Positions 9,701 through 21,981 of a stretch of DNA of 64,000 nt are shown here, in pieces; position 1 is the stretch's first letter; each line of letters starts with the position of its first letter. The DNA comes from Todiramphus chloris collaris (lineage: Eukaryota; Chordata; Aves; Coraciiformes; Alcedinidae), in contig JANVCC010000018.1 in NCBI GenBank assembly GCA_025345505.1, forward strand, positions 7,239,741 to 7,303,740, read 5' to 3'. Made by a program: the position numbers and the translations under genes. The notes under the pieces are model-generated. The model had not been told where the DNA came from and did no database searches. It saw only the letters and a program-made list of their open reading frames with translations.

Positions 9701-11891
9701 CCTTGGATGTGCAATCCTTCAGCTCTCTGTGACTTGGTTTCATTACGTGACAAAGGAATGCATGTGTGAAATTTATTTCATATGTTTTAAAGTGCCTTGA
9801 GATTGGTGAGTTGCAATAAATATAGTGCAAAGAATTAAAATACTCTAAAAGGATGGAAATTATTTTATTCATATGGATAAGAAACTTCACCACCACCACA
9901 ACCTATCTTCTCCCAGAATAACTCAAACCCAAAATTCTTCAGAAAGCACAACTCCTTTTCAAACAAGCTAGAAATATTCAATACTCCCTGAAAAGGAAGA
10001 CTGGGGTTTACTCAGTATTTCAAAGAATTTGTCTCCATGTGTGCTTGTCATGTCCCTTCAAAGAACCTATACAAGATATAATGGAAACAGTGTTGAGGGT
10101 GATGAAAATGCCACAGCATCTGTCAGTGGATCACCTTATGACAGCAAGTGATAAACCTCCTAATGCTGAAGTGATGAATGTGCCTGAATGTAGATGCTAT
10201 GCTGGTGCGAGACAGCTGAAAAACACAAATATGAACAACTAGACATGCCTCTGGGGAGACCCCACTAGTTTTTGTAGTACTTGACTGATTCTAGAAAGCA
10301 GCATATTTTTACCACAGAGAAAGATAAGTGTGCTTATCAATACAGCACCATGACTCAGAAGAGGAGTAGTTGGGATGCAGGAAAGCATCAATCATATCTA
10401 AGTATCAAATGTGACCTTTTGTATATGTTCTTCTTGCAAATGAGCTTTCATTTTCTGTACCTTCAAAGTTTTCATAATGCATTTGGAGTGCTTTATAATT
10501 GAGCAACAATATAAAAGAAAGCTTCAATAGGCTTATTCAAACAAAAATTGCATACATTAAGTGCTGGTAACCAAAGTACAAATGACTTTGCTTCAAGAAA
10601 GGAAGTATGGGGCTCCTGTTTGTAGTCACAAATACAGTATTTAAGTAGGGTATGATTTACAACGTGTGAAGGTCTAATGCAGACAAACATGTTTCCATAG
10701 GAAAACAGAAATGTATAGGGGAGGAAATCTGTTTTTTGATATATAGCAAAAGAGGTTGTATATACTGCTGGGAAATATAAAAGTATATTTCCCAAGCTCA
10801 GTCAAAAACCCACAATATATTTACTTTCTAAATATTTTTTAAAGCTTTACAAGATCTTTAAAACCTGATTTTATTATTTATAGGATATACATTGAATTGT
10901 GTAGCAAAATTATTAAACATATTTAATGACAGTAAATATGGTAAGGAAAGATCTATCAGTTGAATTCCTATAAGAATAAACATTAGTATATTAGAAGTGG
11001 ATGTAGAAATCTATATTATAAATGGATATAAATAAATTAATTTGTATTTCTTTGAGCAAGACATTAAAGAAGGGAGCAATCCATACTATTGACTTAACTT
11101 TAATATTTTTTTTGCTTTAGATTAGCTCAGTATAATCAGAAACCTCAGCAACCGTTCACAATAAACATTCTAACTTTTGACTAAATATTCTGATCGATAA
11201 CTTCTTATATACTAAACAAACAAACTCACCAACTACAGTAGTCTGGTCTCAAAAGGTAACAGGCATTTTCTCAGTTTCTAATAAAGAATAAGGTAGTATT
11301 GACTGCTTGGTCATTAAAGTTTTTGAACACACAAAGTTTATTCTTTGTTTACTGCTGCAACTTATACCTCACAAAAAGTCTACAGCAAGGAGAGGGGTAG
11401 GATTCTCTGGTGCCAGGAAATGGGCAACACTGAGGAAACACCCATGCTGTCTTTTTTCTGTCCCCTCAGGTGGATGGAGCAGAAAAGTAGGACTCCATTT
11501 TCAGCTAATTCAGGACAAAGCTAAACAGAAAAAAGGGGTTAGCCTAAGATTGTGTCTGCATGGGTATGTGAACAAGATGGGTTTCATCAAGAAACCCATG
11601 ATGGAGGCACCTGGTTCATTGGTAGAGCCTGTCTTCAGTTCCTCTGTCAGGACACAAGCCACTTGTATTTTCAACTGTTGCAGGAGTAGCATGAGAAAGC
11701 AGAGGGCAGCTGTGGGAACAGCAAAGGTGCATGCCTGTCTCCATGGTTACAGAAGGAGGAGGACATGGAGGGAAGGAGGACAAAGCTTCTCTGGGGTGAT
11801 GGAGGACCAGTACAGTATGTGATACAGAAGTGTTCTCCTTTCTCAATTTGTGCCAGAGGTCATCCAACAGCTGCTGCTAAAACATTTCAAA
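6753..11891. other. Unique sequence, no gene recognised
   Basis: About 5.1 kb of AT-rich DNA with short A and T runs (for example near 7945, 9390 and 9475) and no recognisable exon or repeat family. The longest open frame is 171 codons on the plus strand at 11307-11822, in a locally GC-richer patch with a polypyrimidine/CAG word at about 11449-11470. Its protein is basic, Cys- and Arg-rich in its second half, and resembles nothing I know. I treat it as probably noncoding. Confidence 0.5.
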
Positions 11892-12145
11892 GAATCACAG
11901 AACGACAGAATGTTATGAGTTGAAAGGGACCTCAAAAGATCATCTAGTCCAAACCCCCTGCCAGAGCAGGATCACCTAGAGTAGATCACACAGGAACAAG
12001 TCCAGGCTGTCTTTGAAAGTCTCCAGAGAAGGAGATTACAGCATCACTCTGGGCAGCCTGTTCCAGTGCTCCCTGACTCTCACAGTGAAAAAGTTTTTCC
12101 TTATGTTTCTGCAGAACCTCTTATGCTCCAACTTCCATCATGTTA
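11892..12145 (-). mobile_element. CR1 LINE 3' fragment
   Basis: Complement of a CR1 tail: AATCACAGAACGACAGAATG at the 3' terminus, a GAAAGGGACC box, TCATCTAGTCC, and then the ORF2 C-terminal complement (CTGGGCAGCCTGTTCC, CACAGTGAAAAAGTTTTTCC). About 250 bp, 5'-truncated. Confidence 0.92.
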
Positions 12146-14104
12146 ATATACAAATCATGGCAGAGATTCTAATCTTCACTTAGGACTGTCTTGGCTGAGC
12201 TTGTTTCCTAGAGACCATCCATCAGATAACCTTCACAGACCTAAGTAATAAAGTCCTTTTCCTTAATTCTTTTCCAGTTATGTGAACCCCTGAATGAATG
12301 GCATCTCAGGATCCAGCACAGTCTGTGTGAGTCTCACTAGATATATACTTTTTTTACCACATGCCTAATCTAGAGCTCAGCTTGGAAGCCCACCATGTCT
12401 TTAGGGAAAGTAGGTGTCAGGATAGTTGCTAGCTTGTGAGTTAGCTCAGCACACTCATCCAGGGCTCTGTCCAAACTTTACAATTGACATATCAGAAATA
12501 GAATTACCCAGGCAAGATTGAGATGACTCCTTTCTGGGCATAGATATGAGAGATTATTTTGTGCAGGTCTGATCCTGGGAGCAGACAGAGAGCACAGGTG
12601 GGCCTTTTGTCCCATTCAGATGGGAGCTACTTTTTGTTCTCGCTAAACACCACAGACTACTGCTTAGAGGGTTCCAAGAGTAAAAAGACGCAGTGGAGAG
12701 AAAGAAAATGAGATGCAAATGGAACTTTTTGGAAAAAGAAACAAAAATTAAAAGAATTTCACAAGTTTGACCACCATTATTCCCTTCTCCAGTCCCAGTA
12801 CAATCCCTAATCTCTTTACAGCTTCCCAAGTCATTCTCTGCACTCAGGGAGATGAGTTTTCATCTGCTTGCACAAGATTTTTCTCCTTCTTAATACTGAT
12901 GCACACCAGCTGCTCAGTCTCTGCTCATGTATGCACTGAAGGCAATTAATCAAAAGTAAAAATTTTAAAAGAATTTCCCCTTTTTTACTCATTATTTAAA
13001 AAAATAAAGCATCTGAGAATATCTATGGACAATTTCAGCTTAAAAAGTAACCCTCTCACAAAGTTATAAGCCAATTCTGAATGTGACCTTTCAAAAGGAA
13101 AGCTATACAACTTTAACCAGGTTTCATGCTGGGTCCCTATAATATTTCAAAGACATTTATTTCAGTCTAGCCCATTTTTCCACCAGTCTGTGCTATGGTA
13201 TGTTTGGCTTCATATTTCTTTGATCCATGAGGCAAATACTTTACATAGTTTAAAAATAGAGACATAAAGCTTCAGCTATACTCTTTAGCACTGAAAGGAA
13301 AGCAAGTTAATATCCAATGTAACAGTCTAACAGTAGTGTACTCCTTGTGATACTCTCATTGGAACAAATTCACTACCACTGTAACTCCACTGGCATTAAC
13401 AGAGCTACAAGCTGAGATGAATTTGCTACATTTCTGTAAAGCACTTTAGAATCTGATGTCATAATTCTTGAAAGACACCCTAGGAAAGATGTCTCTGCCT
13501 TTCTCAGTATGTGTTTGTGCACATGCCAGTTTTCCCAGTTTCTTGTGTTCCTCACGTTTCGTTTCACACCATCTCCCCACACTCTTTTGAGACTCCCCTG
13601 TTGAGCAGATACGATGTACCAGATACTCTTTGAAAATAACTGTGTTGAGCTAATTATAACTCTTATATTTCATACATGAAGGTGAATTCAGCAGCAGTCT
13701 GCAGAATGAAACCTGTTTCAGTGAATGTCATGAAAAATGGTCCATTTTCAAAATGGCTGCATGTCTTGTTGCTCAAAAAAGGTCTTATGGCACGGTCTGG
13801 ATTAAGATGTTATTTTTCAAAATGTCCATTGTTTGGACATTGCTGTAACACTGTTGATATTAAATTAAATGATGGACTTACAGATCAGAATACATAACTG
13901 ATGCAGGTTAAAATTGTTCTTCAACTTTTATTTTCTAGAAATGGCCAATTTCCTAAAACTGAGTACATTTGTAAAAAAGTAGTTAGATTTAATTTATTTA
14001 ACAAAATCGTCCACATTCTTTCAGTACCTCCAATTTTGTCATTTAAATTCACCTTCTGGATTTTAACTTTGAGTTAGATGCAGTAGTTTCTAGGTTAGGA
14101 GAAC
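12146..14104. other. Unique sequence, no gene seen
   Basis: No repeat family or exon recognised. Open frames at 12554-12829 (minus), 13373-13582 (minus) and 13676-13897 (plus) are short and unrelated to known families. Confidence 0.55.
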
Positions 14105-14130
14105 TAAGCAAACAGCTGGGGAAGTCATGC

Positions 14131-15269
14131 TTGACTAATCTAATAGCCTTCTATGATATTGTAACTAGATGGCTAGATGCAGGGAGACCAGTGGATATAG
14201 TCTATCTTGACCTTATCAAGGCTTTTGACACAGTCTCCCATAACATCCTTGTGGAGAAGTTTGGGAAGTATGGGATAGAAGAGCAGGTAGTAAGATGGAT
14301 TAGTAACTGGTTGGACAACAGAGTCCAGAGAGTGGTGGTCAATGGTGCCAAATCCAGCTGGAGAGCTGTAACCAGTGGAGTTCCCCAGGGATCAGTGCTG
14401 GGTCCAGTCCTGTTCAACATCTTTATCAATGACATTGATGACAGGACAGAGTGTCTGCTCAGCAAGTTTGCTGATGACACAAAACTGGGAGGATTGGCAG
14501 ATACACCTGAAAGCTGTGCAGCCATCCAGCGAGACTTGGACAGGTTGGAGAACTGGGCAGGGCAGAACCAAATGAGGTTTAACAAGGATAAATGTAGAGT
14601 CCTGCATCTAGGTAAGAATAATAAATTACACCAGTATAGACTGGGGGGTGATCTGCTGGAGAGCAGTCTTGTGGAGAAAGACTTGGGAGTCCTGGTGGAC
14701 ACAAGTTCTCCATGGAGCAGCAATGTGCCTTTGTGGCCAGGAAGGCCAATGGTATCCTGGGCTGTATCAAGAGGAGCGTGTCCATCAGATCAAGGGAGGT
14801 TCTCCTCCCCCTCTACTCTGCACTGCTGAGACCTCACCTGGAGTACTGTGTCCAGTTCTGGGCTCCCCAGTTCAAGAGAGACAGGGACCTGCTTGAGAGA
14901 GTCCAACAGAGGGCTACAATGATGATTACGGGACTGGAGCACATGTCTTATGAGGAGAGGCTGAGACACCTGGGGCTCTTTAGTCTGGAAAAGAGAAGAC
15001 TGAGAGAGGATTTGATAAATGTTTATAAATATATGAGGGCTAAGTGTCAAGAGGAAAGGGACAGCCTCTTCTCACTCGTGCCTTGTGATAGGACTAGGGA
15101 GAATGGATGTAAGCTGGAGCACAAGAGGTTCCACCTTAACATGAGGAGGAACTTCTTTACTGTAAGGGTCACAGAGCATTGGATCAGGATGCTCGGAGAG
15201 GTTGTGGAGTCTCCTTCTCTGGAGATTTTCAAAACTCACCTGGATGCATTCCTGAGTGACCTGTGTTAG
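14131..15269 (+). pseudogene. CR1 ORF2 reverse transcriptase, partial, one frameshift
   Basis: C-terminal two-thirds of a LINE reverse transcriptase, which in the family copies CR1 RNA at a nicked genomic site. Frame one (14131 to about 14700) contains motif A ([16 protein letters not shown]), the template-binding block [17 protein letters not shown] and the catalytic box [10 protein letters not shown] with both Asp present. At about 14701-14702 the frame shifts. The second frame (about 14703-15269) continues with [30 protein letters not shown] and the C-terminal [13 protein letters not shown] block, ending at the natural stop. Palm motifs are intact, but the endonuclease and N-terminal RT are absent by 5' truncation, so the copy is dead. 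Confidence 0.92.
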
Positions 15270-15331
15270 GGTAGATTAGGTTGTAGGGTAGATTAGGTTG
15301 TAGGGTAGATTAGGTTGTAGGTTAGATTATA
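15269..15331 (+). repeat. 17-bp minisatellite in CR1 3' UTR
   Basis: GGGTAGATTAGGTTGTA is present three times in perfect tandem (15269, 15286, 15303) followed by a partial, diverged fourth unit. It starts directly after the ORF2 stop codon. Confidence 0.95.
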
Positions 15332-15414
15332 TGATCCTGCCCTGGCAGGGGGTTGAACTCGAAGATCTCCAAGGTCCCTTTCAACCCCTAACACTCTGTG
15401 ATTCTGTGATTCTG

Positions 15415-17743
15415 TTGTTTCAAGTTAAACTGTATGTTATCTCACATTTTAGGTTTTAACATTTTGTTTATTTATGCTTTTTAATTCTGATTTAAGAATA
15501 GTGAAAAGAATAAATAAAAAATGTTTAAATAAGATGAGCAAACTGTTTCTACATAGCTTTTTTGTACAAGTTAGTGTTTAAACTTACATCTTTCTCTCTA
15601 TTATTAGCAGCCACAGCTTTTTGTTTACTTTCTTACTGTGGCTCCCATCACATGACTATGGTTGGAACTTACAGAATGCCTCCTCAAACAACTATAAAGG
15701 TCAGTAGCATTTGAAATGCCATTTAATGCATGTTTCTTCTTATTTGATTTATTTTTTGTTAATTAGATCATTTGATATGTAGCTCTAAAAACTATTTTGA
15801 AGACATAGTGTTCCTGCTGAGTCACTGAATAATGATTTAGACTAGTAGAAAGATCTCATTTTTAGCCTCAGAGGATTGTACTGTAGTTCCCTTAAGCAGC
15901 ATGGCTGAATACAGGCTATATATTTCATATACTGCATGCCTGGAGCAAATATTTTCTGACACTATCCAATAAATCATGTTTTCTTCAACAGCAAATAATA
16001 GAACTGTACAGTACATTATATCTGCAGCAGCAACAAACAATTCATCATCTCTGACCTTTCCATAATGACAACAATCTGAAGAATAGAGACTAATTTAAAT
16101 TTTTATATAATGTTTAAAATTTAAGGACTAAATCTCCTTTATACTAGATCCCTTCACACTGCTCTGGTAATAAAAAGCCTCCTTAAAGTGAACACAAATG
16201 CAGGTTTTTTTTTTTTTCTCTTCAACTTCTACAAATTTACAAAGCAGAGGTTTCTCAGAAGTATTGGCCCTAAATGCGGCTCAGGTGGATGCATCCAAGC
16301 TAATTTTGAAATTATCGAATGGTAAAAAGTACAATGCAGCCTGCAGAACCTGAGTACCTTGGGCTTGTACTTTGTAGTTGTCTTTACTGTTTTAGTCCCA
16401 CATCTGTGATATAAAATTCCTCACACTGATAGCAGACTCCTTTCATCTACTCACACATGATCTATATGTTGCCTTTTTTTTTCTTTGGAAGAGGGACTGA
16501 CTTTCATCTCAGACTACCCAGCAAAGTACAGTAAACTGTTGCATATCTGAAAAAAATCTTGAATGGTACAAATCCCTTTCCCAGTCTTATGTTACACGGC
16601 CATGGGACTAGTCACTATATGTACAGAAATCTAATGAAAAAGGAACTAAAGCTTCAAATTTGGGCCCTAGAAATAATTTAAGCACATAAAAGTGGTAAAC
16701 CTTTTCATTCTCCGCCACCCCTGACACCAAACCCAACCAGAGGTACCAATCAAAACAAAATAATACCCTTCCTGGTCAGTCCTTCTTGATGCACATCACC
16801 TCTGGCCTTTCTGAAAGCTGGGGTTTGAAATGCACATTGAAGCTAGTTGTCTGAAGCTGTACAGATTTTGGCTCTCCCATTTCTAAATGTCTAGCTGTTT
16901 CCAGAGAAATACCACCACAATCCCTTTGCCATCAACAGGTCTCATATTTCTAAAAAAAGAGCCTTCATGATGAACAACAGGTATGCCTCATGCTCTTTGT
17001 AGAAACTGCTGGAGGGCCCACAGAAATTTATCATGAAGGAGGTTTTGTAATCTTCTAGTTTTATAAACATTTGTATTCCTAATACAACCAGGAAAGATGA
17101 GACAATATATCTTAGGATCTCCGTAAATAAACTCATATTCAGGATTAGTGACAGAAGGACTGGAAACATTAAAATTGCTTCTGATCCTTAAAAATTACCT
17201 GTTCGATACTCAAGTAAAAGGGTGATGACTGCTCTGTCATCATGACAGCCAGTGTCGTATCTCACCCTGCACCTTTTTCACCCCATGAAATAACCACAAG
17301 TCTGCAATTGAGCAATCTGTCCCATTTGAAACAATGTGATGCCTTAGCTTGGTTTCCGGTCAAATGAGATGATTCCTACCCTTAAAACAGAATGAAATAC
17401 TTCTGGCAGACTGTATAAGTTAGTATTTTTCATATGCCTTTTTAAGTTATCACCTCAGGATATTTTATGGATGCTCTCTACAGATGGTGATGCACATGGC
17501 ACTATCTTGATTAGCTCAAATTCTTTCAAGCACTCTGCGCAAATAATGCCCCAAATGCATCTGATACCTGTAGTCTTTTCTGTAACGAAAGCTCTGCTGC
17601 CCCTATGCCTTATTATTGCATTACTTTGTGCAAAAGTTAGCTTCTTTCCCTGTTATAGAAATAACCCCAAACACTGATGCCAAAGATTTAATTGTCTTTA
17701 TTGTTGCAAGAAAACAAAGATCAAACCCACAATTATTCAGAGA
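15415..17743. other. Unique sequence, no gene seen
   Basis: AT-rich DNA with T runs near 16206 and 16470. No repeat family, exon or RNA gene recognised. Confidence 0.55.
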
Positions 17744-17762
17744 GCAGCACAGAACACTTAAA

Positions 17763-17795
<33 letters not shown>

Positions 17796-17812
17796 AGAAG
17801 AAAAAAATCTCA
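17744..17812. repeat. A-rich low-complexity tract
   Basis: About 50 bp of nearly pure A with a few G (17761-17809). It produces poly-Lys open frames on the plus strand (17616-17904), which are artefacts of the tract. It could be the poly(A) tail of an unrecognised retroposed sequence upstream, but I see no body to match. Confidence 0.85.
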
Positions 17813-18992
17813 TCCTTGATTATTGTATCTGTAAAATTATTTGGAATGTATACTGTATAATTAAGACTGATTATCAGCTTAAATTTGTTGGCTTTGCTTT
17901 TTGAGAATACTGTCTTCTGTGGACATGAGGTTACTGAAACTTTACACTAGTGAGGGAACAAAGCAAAACAGATGGTGCATTAATAATGGAAGTATTAGAA
18001 AAAGGGTACTCTTCCAGATTTCAATGTATTCATTAATACATTTTAGACAATTTAATTGCTTCCCAAAACACTAATTGAAAGAGTTTCATTTGCAAAGACC
18101 TAGTCCTGGTAATATAAACTAGGCACAGTGCCATAAAGAGCTTGAATGCTGTAATAAGGAAATGAATTGAAGGGTTTTGGGGTTTTTAATGTATGTATAC
18201 TTATTTCTTTTAATGAAGTGTTTACAATGCCATACAAAGCATCAGGAAAAGAAAAAATTACAAAGAGAAGTCAGGTTTAAGAAGTACTGGATGTTTAGAA
18301 ATTGTGAAGGGTATTTTTGATTTTTTCTTTAAAGTGAGTCCGTATCAAGGGAATCTGAATTGGATTTATGAGCAGAGTAGTCTAATGCAGTATAATTTTG
18401 TCAACATTATACAGTCCTATAGTTGGCATATCTATCAATCTAAGTAGAGGATACTTTCAGAATATTTTCTTCTGAAGGTGTCTGCTTCAACTGACTCAGT
18501 GTCTCATCTAAATATGGATGGGCAGGCAATTTTTGGCTGATTTTGAACCCTCTCACCCGTTGCATGTTGGAAAATTCTAGTGAAATTTTACAGTGATCAT
18601 TTTCTCATCCATCTCCAGGAGAATGGACATGAAGACAGATAGAAAGAGAGAAGAAAACAAATTAATAAATGTACTGAAAAAAGAGCTACAGACTGTCAAA
18701 GAGAATATATAAAGAAAAAGAACAACAAGCATGCAGAGAAACCGGAAAGAAAAGATCAATAATTGAAAAAAAATCCAAACCAAAACCCACAGTTTCTAGA
18801 GTTGCTTATTTTCTAACTCTCCCAGGGATGGAAATAGTTCAAAATGATACAGAAGAAAGTATAAAGTAGTCCCTCTTAGGGGATGTTTCGAAACTTAGCC
18901 ATAAGAAGTGTAATTCCCACTTATACAATACTTGGGTGCTATTTTAATTCCCAGTTACTGAGGATCCATGGTTACTGGGATCTCATCTGTCT
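17813..18992. other. Unique sequence, no gene seen
   Basis: Nothing recognised. The minus-strand frame at 18577-18783 encodes only a Phe/Leu-rich string typical of A/T-rich chance frames. Confidence 0.55.
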
Positions 18993-19205
18993 GGTTTGAA
19001 GGGAGACAAATAATTCTTCAGAAGTTTCACCTTTATTACTAGCTGGAGTATAATCACACAGTCAGGCCATGGTCTGATGTGCTTGCACAGGTCACACTTG
19101 AGCTGGACTGAGATGTTACGATCCGATCATCACTCCACCCTACCTGGGCGTTAATGTTCTCTTAGACCCGCCTGAAAAACTATGGTCCCAACCTACTTAT
19201 CTCAA
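18993..19205 (-). other. Possible LTR or other mobile fragment, CpG-bearing
   Basis: A patch whose composition differs from its surroundings: four CpG lie within about 80 bp (around 19118-19172), in a region where CpG is otherwise rare. Read on the minus strand it has AATAAA (plus-strand TTTATT at 19032-19037) and would end in CCTTCAAACCA, which fits the end of an LTR. I cannot find the other border or a target duplication, so this is only a suggestion. Confidence 0.25.
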
Positions 19206-19605
19206 TTTGCTAAAAAAACAGCAATCAGAGTCACAGTGTCACTGGGTTTTCACTTTTACCAATTTGATGAGGGGTAGCCATATGTGGATTTTTTTCCCAT
19301 CAGATTTGATGGCTGATTGCCTTTTCTAAGGAAGTAAGGGAGCAGTGAGAACAAGCTGGGAATCCTTTTCTCTTACCTCAACTCATCTATGCCTGATAAA
19401 GCATATCTAAAAGCATCCTCATGCTTCAGTAGACTCTGCCCACTCATTGATTGTGTATTAGTATAATGGCATTGGTTAGCAGTGTGATTTTTTTCTAACT
19501 ATGTAGTTATAAGGGAACAATTCCTATGGATGCTGAAAAGCTGCTAGCAGAGAGATTTTCTCTGCTTCTCACAATATTTGATGAGAATTCTGCCTTTCTC
19601 ACACA

Positions 19606-19862
19606 TGTTATGAGAAACAATAAGATGGTTTTTGTAAGTTGCGCCAACACCTGGTGTTTTGTTAAGTTCTGTTTATGGTACATTGGAAAAATATGTTGAA
19701 ATGGGTGTTGTAGGACTTTAGCCAATCACCCTAGGGGATGGGTGATCACTGACCAATTGCCTTATGGGGCTAGGGTATATAAAATGGGGTTATAAATTAA
19801 TAAATTTGCCTTCTCTTGCTGAATTTGTGTGTTGCTGCATCTCTCTGCTTCCGGTATAAACA
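19606..19862 (+). mobile_element. Putative solo LTR
   Basis: A compact set of signals typical of a retroviral LTR: two CCAAT boxes (19722-19726, 19753-19757), a strong TATA box (19776-19785), and AATAAA (19799-19804), followed by a T-rich U5-like stretch. The chosen limits start with TGTTATGAG and end with ATAAACA, fitting TG...CA, but no clean target duplication flanks them. An alternative left border is near 19557, where TCTCTGCTTC is repeated at about 19842. No internal retroviral sequence is adjacent. The borders are uncertain. Confidence 0.5.
19776..19785 (+). promoter_or_regulatory. TATA box of putative LTR
   Basis: TATATAAAAT lies about 20-50 bp downstream of two CCAAT boxes and 14 bp upstream of AATAAA. 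Such tight packing of promoter and polyadenylation signals is usual in short LTRs. Confidence 0.5.
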
Positions 19863-21372
19863 GCTACAAACTCCCTTTATGGATGTCATTATATCAGTGC
19901 AAAAGTGCCTCATGCTAAAACAGATGGCAGAGCTATATGAACATGCCACAAGGCAAGAGAGGGACAGGACTTACAGAACATTCCCTGCTAGGTGGTACCT
20001 GTCCTTTCTTTTCTCGTGTGTCATGAGATATTTGTGTAAAGCTTAGAAAAATTTTCTTGCTCAAGCAAACAAACTCTTACATCCTAAGTGCTAATATACA
20101 TATGATTATAAAATAATGAGGTTTTTATATATGTTAGAGAGATTCCATACTTCAAAATTTCCTTTTGTTCTAGAGTGGAACTAAAAATGAATACATAAAA
20201 TCATTTGTGAAAGAAAACATTCCAAAATATTTCTGAAATAGCAAATAACAAAATGCTTGTTACTTGTTGCTGAAAAAACAAAACATTTTTACTTTCTGAA
20301 GATGACTGCCCTCAGAATGCTGTACAAATTCTAGGCAACAGAGTGGAAGACTACTTTTTTTTCTTTTCTGTCAGAAGCCAGAAAGGAGAATTTCTATGCA
20401 TCAACAAACACAATATATATAGAAAATCTAGGATATACCAGAAAAGCAATGAGGATGTGAACAATCTAAATTACAGAACTCAAAAAGTCCCTGTGTTAGC
20501 TCAGATAGAAACTGCTTAGTATCAGACTGATCCAGTAAAAACAAACAATCAAACAAAAAAAAAAAAATCACACAAAAGGACCCGCAACTCAATAAAGGCA
20601 ATACAGCAAAATACTAGAATGTATGTTGACTTAAATAATAAATCTAGATTTTAAACAAATTTCATCTTCTCCCCTCTGCCTTAAAAAAACCCCAACAAAA
20701 CAAAACCCAAAACATTGCAGAGAGCTCTTCTTCCACTTAAAAACACATTAATAGAAAATTGATAACTAATTTTAAGAGATTTAGCCTGATGCCATTTTGA
20801 AATACCTCTGAGGTTTACAAAAGGTTGAATGTACAAATCTAGTTCAACTTTTCATTCAGACAGAAGCATTTTTTTGCAGATTTGTTCTGATCTACCAAAA
20901 TTATCATACGTATGTAAAGAAAAGTAGAGAGACCGAGTCAACCTGCACCACAGTTTAATTGCCCAAGTAGACCATAAAATTACTGGCAACTTTCATATAT
21001 TATATCCAATTTGGTATCTATAGAAGCGAAGGGTTTATCTACCTCATCTAGAAGAAACTATAAAACTAATACAAAAACACGTCTATGCCCTCCAGAATAT
21101 TAGTAGCAGCTTGGTTTATGAATCATTACTGTCCTTTCCAAATTACTGAGGAATAAGCAGTACATTGTTTGACAAATGTGGAACTTATAATCGTGGTAAA
21201 GAAATACATGAGTTTAACTGTAAACACTTCTTTTTCTTAGATTCTTTAGGGATATTTACTTGAGTTATATTTATAGTAAAGTCAAGTCCTGGTTTAGACA
21301 GAAAATCTAATTTGTTTTAGAATGAAAGGTTTATTTATGCTATCCCAGAGCTGCCCCCATACAGGCTATATA
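19863..21372. other. Unique sequence, no gene seen
   Basis: AT-rich, with short A-runs near 20550 and 20690. No recognisable element. Confidence 0.55.
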
Positions 21373-21416
21373 GGTTTTGTTTTGTTTTGTTTTGTTTTGT
21401 TTTGGGGTTTTTTTTT
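21373..21416. repeat. (GTTTT)n microsatellite
   Basis: Six tandem copies of GTTTT followed by GGGG and a T run. Confidence 0.95.
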
Positions 21417-21950
21417 GACAGTATATTACAAAATGGTAGGAATCTGGACTGTCACTGATGGACACATTTCATGACAATAACCCAAATCCCAATTAAGTGC
21501 CTCTCTTGACTAATTTGTAGGCATGATCCCTAGAGACTGACTAAATGTGAAGTCCGATGTTTATGTGAAATACCTTAAACTAGGTAAAGTTTATGTTCTA
21601 GCTCTTAAACTAAGCAAATGACGTGTTTGCTTGTAACAGTTAAAATATCATGTGGAAGTTGTCTGCTGGTTGTAAGATAAGTGATAAGTGATGACTACAC
21701 TTCTGAGGATGGTTGCAGAAATGTGGAGGTATAATACGCTGCTTGTCCAACATTGTTTTGGATAATGAGAGTAGAATAATAGATGAATAAGAGCAAAAGG
21801 TAGCCTGCATGCAGAATTCCTCCACATAGTTAAATGCTGAAAATATTTCTGGAGTAGATCTGGTGAAAAGAAGGTATGTTTTCTAAACATAGTCATTCTA
21901 TAAGAAAGTCTAAATCACCCTAAATGTAAGTAGGAAATTGTGATAAGGTT
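21417..21950. other. Unique sequence, no gene seen
   Basis: No recognisable element. Overlapping minus-strand frames at 21640-21896 look like chance. Confidence 0.55.
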
Positions 21951-21981
21951 AAAAAAAAAAAAAAAAAGGGGGGGGGGGGGG
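21951..21981 (+). repeat. A17-G14 homopolymer junction
   Basis: Seventeen A are followed at once by fourteen G, ending three to four bases before the truncated 5' end of the CR1 copy to the right. Confidence 0.97.

Larger units (their letters stand above)
14105..15414 (+). mobile_element. Relatively young 5'-truncated CR1
   Basis: Sense CR1 starting inside the RT domain ([15 protein letters not shown] codons near 14125) and running through the ORF2 stop at 15267-15269, a 3' UTR with a 17-bp tandem repeat, then the GAAGATCTCC / AAGGTCCCTTTCAACCCC box and TGATTCTG octamers to 15414. The coding part has one frameshift and no premature stop that I can see, so it is younger than most copies here. 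No target-site duplication is obvious, as is normal for CR1. Confidence 0.95.

Noticed and set aside
14202..14723. 173-codon minus-strand open frame
   Set aside because: Lies antisense to the CR1 reverse-transcriptase frame; a shadow of coding constraint on the other strand.
17616..17904. Two plus-strand frames rich in Lys
   Set aside because: Produced by reading through the A-rich tract at 17744-17812.
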